Source of the DNA: Erysipelotrichaceae bacterium
GTDB taxonomy: Bacteria > Bacillota_I > Bacilli_A > Erysipelotrichales > Erysipelotrichaceae
Reading direction: 5' to 3'
DNA: 64,000 nt
NCBI GenBank assembly: GCA_012523895.1
Contig: JAAYSZ010000034.1
Span: 1 to 64,000, forward strand
Part shown: piece by piece, positions 59,979 to 64,000 of the stretch
Layout: every line of letters begins with the position of its first letter
How positions within the stretch are numbered: position 1 is the stretch's first letter
The notes under the pieces: model-generated
The model's database searches: none
What the model was told of the DNA's origin: nothing
Seen by the model: the letters and a program-made list of their open reading frames with translations, nothing else
Position numbers and translations under genes: made by a program

Positions 59979-61445
59979 ATGATAGTTAATGTTGAAAACA
60001 TGAAAAAAATCGAAAGTGAAAGTGGACTTGATACTTTTGAATTAATGAATTTAGTAGGTTTAAAAGTAAAAGATTTTCTAATACAAAAATATGAAAAAAA
60101 TCATAAGATTTTAATCTTATGTGGTGTTGGTAATAATGGTGGTGATGGATTAGTTATTGGTAAACTATTACATGAATTAAATTATGATGTAAAAATTTGT
60201 CTTACTCATGATGAAATTAAATCTAAAACTGCTAAGTTAATCTATGATTCTATAGATAAAAACATAATGATTAAAAGAAAGTCATTAAAAAATGAAATAA
60301 ATAAAAGTGATGTCTTAATTGATTGTATTTATGGATTTGGATTTCATGGTATTTTAAATGAATTTGATAAATCATTATTTGAATACATTAATAAGGCAAA
60401 TAAAGAAGTAATAAGTATAGATGTAAATAGTGGCGTAGAAGCAGATGGAAATTATTATGATAAAGATGCTATTGTTTCTAAATATACTTTAGCTTTAGAA
60501 TGTTATAAACCATTTCACAAAATAAAAAAAGATCATAATTTATTTGAAAATCTTGTTTTAATAGATTTAGGTTTAAATCATAATATTGAGTCTAACTATA
60601 TTGAAATGGATAAAAATAAATTTTTAGAAAACTATCCAAATATCCCTGAAAATTCATATAAGGGTAAAAATGGTAGAGCATTATTAATTGGTGGTGGCTG
60701 GGGTATGGCTGGAGCCTTAGGTCTAAATATTATAGGTGCTTTATCTTGTGGTAGTACTTATTTAAATGTATCAACTGATGAAAGTTGTTATCCTTGTTTA
60801 GCATCAAGATTTCTTACATGTGTTTATCATCCATTTAATGAATATAATTGGGAAGGTATTATAAAATCAATTTTAAAAAATAATAATTCTATCGCATTTG
60901 GAAGTGGCTCTGTAAGATTACCAGCTAAAAATAAAATATTAAATTTATTATTAGAATCTGTTAAAACAACACTAGTTTTAGATGCAGAAGCTATAAATCT
61001 TTTAAGTAGAAACTATTATGTTTTAAATCTTACTAAAGCAAAAGTTGTATTAACTCCTCATATTAAGGAATTTTCTAGACTCATAGATACACCAATTGAA
61101 GTAATAATGCAAAATAAATTTGAAATCGCAAAAGACTTTTGTAAAAAACACAATGTAATATTAGTTTTAAAAGGTGTTCATACAATTGTGGTTTCAAATA
61201 AATATATTTATATTAATCAAACCGGAAATCAAATTCTTGCAAGAGCTGGAAGTGGTGATTTACTAACAGGAATGATAACTGCTTTAACTTCTATAATAAG
61301 TGATACATATCTAGCAACTATCATGGCAGTATGGCTTCATGGCTATATTGCGGACATTGCAAAAGATAGATACGCAATCAGTAATTTTCAATTAGAAAAT
61401 TATCAAGAACTACTTGAAGAATTCTTTTACGAAAATAATTTATGA
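59979..61445 (+). CDS. nnr: Bifunctional NAD(P)HX epimerase / ADP-dependent NAD(P)HX dehydratase
   Basis: Repairs hydrated NAD(P)H. Start at ATG 59979 (MIVNVENMKKIESESG) from AAGAGGAAA; the frame opens at GTG 59937 without support. Length 488 aa. Residues 1-210 are the YjeF-N epimerase (CGVGNNGGDGLVIGKLL, IDVNSGVEADG). Residues about 230-488 are the ribokinase-like dehydratase (LIGGGWGMAGALGLNI, LTPHIKEFSRL, ILARAGSGDLLTGMITAL with the GSGD site). Fusion of both is normal in bacteria. TATAAT precedes the start region. Confidence 0.92.
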   Translation: MIVNVENMKKIESESGLDTFELMNLVGLKVKDFLIQKYEKNHKILILCGVGNNGGDGLVIGKLLHELNYDVKICLTHDEIKSKTAKLIYDSIDKNIMIKRKSLKNEINKSDVLIDCIYGFGFHGILNEFDKSLFEYINKANKEVISIDVNSGVEADGNYYDKDAIVSKYTLALECYKPFHKIKKDHNLFENLVLIDLGLNHNIESNYIEMDKNKFLENYPNIPENSYKGKNGRALLIGGGWGMAGALGLNIIGALSCGSTYLNVSTDESCYPCLASRFLTCVYHPFNEYNWEGIIKSILKNNNSIAFGSGSVRLPAKNKILNLLLESVKTTLVLDAEAINLLSRNYYVLNLTKAKVVLTPHIKEFSRLIDTPIEVIMQNKFEIAKDFCKKHNVILVLKGVHTIVVSNKYIYINQTGNQILARAGSGDLLTGMITALTSIISDTYLATIMAVWLHGYIADIAKDRYAISNFQLENYQELLEEFFYENNL

Positions 61446-61470
61446 CAGATATAAAATCTGTCATTTTTTA
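61444..61470. terminator. Bidirectional terminator
   Basis: 7-bp stem GACAGAT/ATCTGTC starting in the nnr stop codon, followed by TTTTTTATTT, between convergent nnr and merR-like genes. Confidence 0.75.
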
Positions 61471-62187
61471 TTTAACTTTATATGTTTCTACACAAAACCC
61501 ATGATGTCCACATGATGTACAAGTAAGTTTTCTTGTGTTTGTAGTATGTCTTGCAAAAAACACTTCTTTTTTTGTTGGTTGAAATATTGAATTACAATTT
61601 GGACAAATATATTCAATATTAGAATAATAGTAATTTAATATTAATATTGAATAAGGTATTGCAATTACTACATAAGCAATCAATAACCACCACCAACCTT
61701 GAAACATCCATAATAGAAACGATGTCCATTGAAATACATTCATTATTACTCCAGTTGTTAACATTACTAACCTAACTTTATTTAATTTAGCTTTATTTTC
61801 CATAGAATAAGCTATGCCACCAATTGTTTCAAAAGAAAAATTGTCTATAAGTTTTAATTCTTGTTTTAAGGTTTCTAATTTGTTCATTTTATCTTTACAA
61901 TCTTTAATTTCTTGTTTTAGAAATTCTTCTTGTTGTTTTATTAAAATAGATATTACATTTTCTGAATTATCTTCTTTAAACAATTTAGATATTGAATCTA
62001 TAGAAATACCTAATTCGCGTAAAAAACATATTATTTTCATCTTATTTAAGTCATCTTCTGAATAAAGACGTCTTCCACCATCAGATATTTCTGTAGGGAT
62101 AAGAATTCCTCTAGTATCATAATATTGAACTGTTCTAACAGTAACATTACATAACTTAGCAATTTCTCCTGTTGTATACTTTGGCAT
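61468..62187 (-). CDS. MerR-family regulator with membrane and zinc-ribbon C-terminus
   Basis: 239 aa from the ATG at 62187 (AAAGGAGGT upstream; the frame extends to 62241 but that part covers the promoter). Residues 1-75 are a MerR helix-turn-helix with YTTGEIAKLCNVTVRTVQYYD. A long coiled coil spans about 75-130. Two hydrophobic helices follow (about 145-195), then a Cys4 zinc ribbon (YICPNCNSIF and LTCTSCGHHGF). So it is probably anchored in the membrane. Located directly after an ABC-2 exporter pair on the same strand, it likely senses the exporter substrate or envelope state. Confidence 0.85.
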   Translation of the reverse strand: MPKYTTGEIAKLCNVTVRTVQYYDTRGILIPTEISDGGRRLYSEDDLNKMKIICFLRELGISIDSISKLFKEDNSENVISILIKQQEEFLKQEIKDCKDKMNKLETLKQELKLIDNFSFETIGGIAYSMENKAKLNKVRLVMLTTGVIMNVFQWTSFLLWMFQGWWWLLIAYVVIAIPYSILILNYYYSNIEYICPNCNSIFQPTKKEVFFARHTTNTRKLTCTSCGHHGFCVETYKVK

Positions 62188-62210
62188 AGCTTTACCTCCT
62201 TTCACTACAT

Positions 62211-62241
62211 ATGCTAAAGCATTACGTAGCGTAACAAGCAA
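62211..62241 (-). promoter_or_regulatory. MerR-type promoter with 19-bp spacer
   Basis: TTGCTT (62241-62236), 19-bp spacer and TAGCAT (62216-62211). The dyad TTACG-TAG-CGTAA (62222-62234) is centred in the spacer. Overlong spacers with a central dyad are the classic MerR activation layout, so the regulator likely controls itself. Confidence 0.6.
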
Positions 62242-62370
62242 TACCTTACGTCAGGTTATTTTTATATTCTTTTAAAAACTATATCATGTACAACTGTTTT
62301 TTATGTTTTAATTATATGTAAATTTTTTTAATATTATAAAATCTCACTTATATTAAAATTAGTGAAACAA

Positions 62371-63102
62371 CTATAATATCCAATTCTTTTTTATTTGATA
62401 ATTACAAACAACAAATAATAATATTGTAAAAACAAATAACATAATAAAAGATAATGTTGGAGAAATAATATTCATTTTTGTAATAGCACCATTAAGTATA
62501 TCTGTTCCATATGTAAGTGGTAAAAAATATGATATTGGACGTATAAATTTTGGTAAATTTGAAATAGGAATAAATAAACCACATAAAAACAACATTGGAA
62601 AACGGAAAAAATTTGATAAGGTTTGGGCTTCAAATACCTGTTCTACAGATACTGCAACCAAAAGCCCCATTAATGATGAAGTTATTGCAATCATTATTAC
62701 CGCAAAAAATAATGCTCCCCAATTAATTAAACCCAAATTAATAAAAAATGAAGCAAAAATAACTGGTACAAATGCATTAAAAATACCAAATAATATAGTT
62801 CCGGTTATTTTTGAAAGTACCAATACACCTAAACTTATTGGTGCTAAAAGTAATCTATCAAATGATTTTCCACTTCTTTCAAATGTTATTGTAACTGCAA
62901 GCATTGATGTAGTACCAAATAATACACTCATCGAAATAAGACCAGGAAGCAATTTGATTATATCAGTATCTGGTGATTTAATAATTTGCATCAAAGTCCA
63001 AGAAAGTGGAAATATAATTCCCCAACTAATATTTGGTGGTTTTAAATAATAATTTTTAATATCTTTATTTATTATATTCCAAAATGCAATCCAAGTTTTC
63101 AT
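62371..63102 (-). CDS. ABC-2 type exporter permease
   Basis: 243 aa, six helices, ABC-2 membrane subunit of the DrrB/NodJ type. ITFERSGKSFDRLLLAPISL in the first cytosolic part, then ITSSLMGLLVAV and PMLFLCGLFIPISNLP, which is the family's CGLFIP-like motif. Overlaps the ATPase gene by 4 bp. The downstream MerR gene is separated by 183 bp containing its own promoter. The exported compound (drug, lipid or polysaccharide) is not readable. Confidence 0.88.
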   Translation of the reverse strand: MKTWIAFWNIINKDIKNYYLKPPNISWGIIFPLSWTLMQIIKSPDTDIIKLLPGLISMSVLFGTTSMLAVTITFERSGKSFDRLLLAPISLGVLVLSKITGTILFGIFNAFVPVIFASFFINLGLINWGALFFAVIMIAITSSLMGLLVAVSVEQVFEAQTLSNFFRFPMLFLCGLFIPISNLPKFIRPISYFLPLTYGTDILNGAITKMNIISPTLSFIMLFVFTILLFVVCNYQIKKNWIL

Positions 63103-64000
63103 TTCATATCTCCTTGTCTATCATTAGTTAATTTAACAAACACATCTTCTAATGATGGACGTATCTTTTTTGCTTCTAATACATTTATTTTTTTATCATT
63201 TAAAAATTTTATTACTTCAATTAACAAAATTGGTTGATTAGATATCATTACAAAAGAATTTTCATTTATTATTTTTATTTTGTTAGTATTAAATTCATTT
63301 TGTATTATATTTAAATAGGTTTTTATATTTTTATCTGTTTCAAAAATAATAGAATTATCATTAAAAACATCTTCCATTAATTCATCAACAGTTCCTAAAG
63401 CAACAATTTTACCATTAGAAATAAAAGCAACACAATCACAAAGACGCTCTGCTTCTTCAATATAATGAGTTGTAAGAAAAATTGTTGTACCTTTATCTTT
63501 TAAACTAATAATCATATCTCTTATTTGCCTAGAACTTTCAACATCTATGCCTGTTGTTGGTTCATCCAAAAATAAAATACTTGGTGAATGCATAAGTGCT
63601 GCAGCTATCGTAAGCTTTCTTTTCATTCCTTTAGAATAAGATTTAAACAATTTACTTCTTGCTTCTTTTAATTTAAATACTTCTAAAAGATGATTAGCTC
63701 TAGTTTCTCTATCTTTTTTACTCATTCCATAAAGAGCACCACAAAAACATAAATTATCAAATCCATTCATTTCATTATAAAGATTACTTTCATCAGGAAC
63801 AATTCCCATAATAGATTGAGCATGTTTTAATTTTTTATTTACATCAATGCTATCTATAAAGATTTCACCTGAAGTTGGTTTAGAAAGTCCTATCATCATA
63901 TTTATAGTAGATGTTTTTCCTGCACCATTTGGACCTAAAAATCCAAATATTTCACCTTTATTAATTTTAAAACTAATATCATTTACAGCTGTAAAATCAC
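63099..64000 (-). CDS. ABC exporter ATPase (partial, 5' end outside window)
   Basis: Open from the window edge to the stop at 63099, about 300 codons; the N-terminal part lies outside. Walker A is seen near 63910-63950 as GFLGPNGAGKTSTI, signature YSKGMKRKLTIAAALM, Walker B ILFLDEPTTGID, switch His in TTHYIEEAE. A C-terminal tail of about 90 residues ends ALEDVFVKL-like (PSLEDVFVKLT), the DrrA-type ending. It is the ATP-hydrolysing partner of the permease at 62371. Confidence 0.92.
   Translation of the reverse strand, partial: DFTAVNDISFKINKGEIFGFLGPNGAGKTSTINMMIGLSKPTSGEIFIDSIDVNKKLKHAQSIMGIVPDESNLYNEMNGFDNLCFCGALYGMSKKDRETRANHLLEVFKLKEARSKLFKSYSKGMKRKLTIAAALMHSPSILFLDEPTTGIDVESSRQIRDMIISLKDKGTTIFLTTHYIEEAERLCDCVAFISNGKIVALGTVDELMEDVFNDNSIIFETDKNIKTYLNIIQNEFNTNKIKIINENSFVMISNQPILLIEVIKFLNDKKINVLEAKKIRPSLEDVFVKLTNDRQGDMK

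Noticed and set aside
1..64000. TGA read as tryptophan (Mycoplasma-type code)
   Set aside because: TGG codes Trp in many conserved positions and TGA ends the nnr gene at 61445, so the standard bacterial code applies.
1..64000. CRISPR arrays, rRNA genes, complete insertion sequences
   Set aside because: No array of regularly spaced direct repeats, no rRNA-like sequence and no transposase gene is visible.

Overview
The window is very AT-rich (below about 30% G+C by eye, not computed) and uses the standard bacterial code: tryptophan is read from TGG and TGA occurs as a real stop. Gene content points to a low-GC anaerobic member of the Bacillota/Mycoplasmatota side, perhaps a gut-type Bacilli, Erysipelotrichia or RF39-like lineage. 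The signs are tandem FeoA/FeoB, ECF vitamin-type transport, Pta, a YjjI/YjjW glycyl-radical pair, a FemAB-type cell-wall enzyme, T. maritima-type DAHP synthase, and short 5' UTRs with Shine-Dalgarno sites. The exact taxon is an inference.

Layout. 1-3.2 kb: iron uptake (feoB, two feoA) with a DtxR-type regulator and two DtxR-like boxes. 3.2-12.2 kb: an ECF transporter (fused ATPase, T subunit, distant UPF0397 S subunit) with two tandem SAM hydrolases; a MarR plus heterodimeric ABC exporter on the other strand splits this locus. 12.3-19 kb: PTS IIB, an AEC carrier and PTS IIA, then a cytosolic nucleotidase-family enzyme and a PhnDCEE-type importer. 19-36.8 kb: metabolic and maintenance genes (pta, mntP, Fem, pyridoxal kinase, GNAT, HAD, a GIY-YIG/DUF2075 helicase, M48 protease, transporters, YjjI/YjjW, a DNA glycosylase, a HEAT-like repeat protein).

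36.8-43.5 kb: an accessory segment ending at tRNA-Trp and tRNA-Glu. It holds three decayed genes, a lone ABC exporter, galE and orphan ORFs. It is punctuated by three copies of a ~95-bp repeat, each at the 3' end of a minus-strand gene. One half of the repeat resembles the tRNA-Trp 3' end plus its terminator. I read these as att-like scars of small modules that accumulated at the tRNA.

43.6-59.5 kb: a phosphodiester glycosidase, uridine phosphorylase, a second nucleotidase, and a Gx-transporter/NusG-II pair. Then comes a compact aromatic amino acid operon (aroB-aroC-aroEK-aroF-aroA-tyrA-aroQ), with pheA next to it. Upstream of aroB I find a promoter, a 15-codon leader peptide with six consecutive Tyr/Phe codons, competing stems and an intrinsic terminator. 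This is a textbook layout for ribosome-mediated attenuation, which is unusual in Gram-positive relatives. 59.5-64 kb: a histone-tail-like protein, NAD(P)HX repair, and an ABC-2 exporter with a membrane-anchored MerR-type regulator. The window cuts feoB at its left edge and the ABC ATPase at its right edge.
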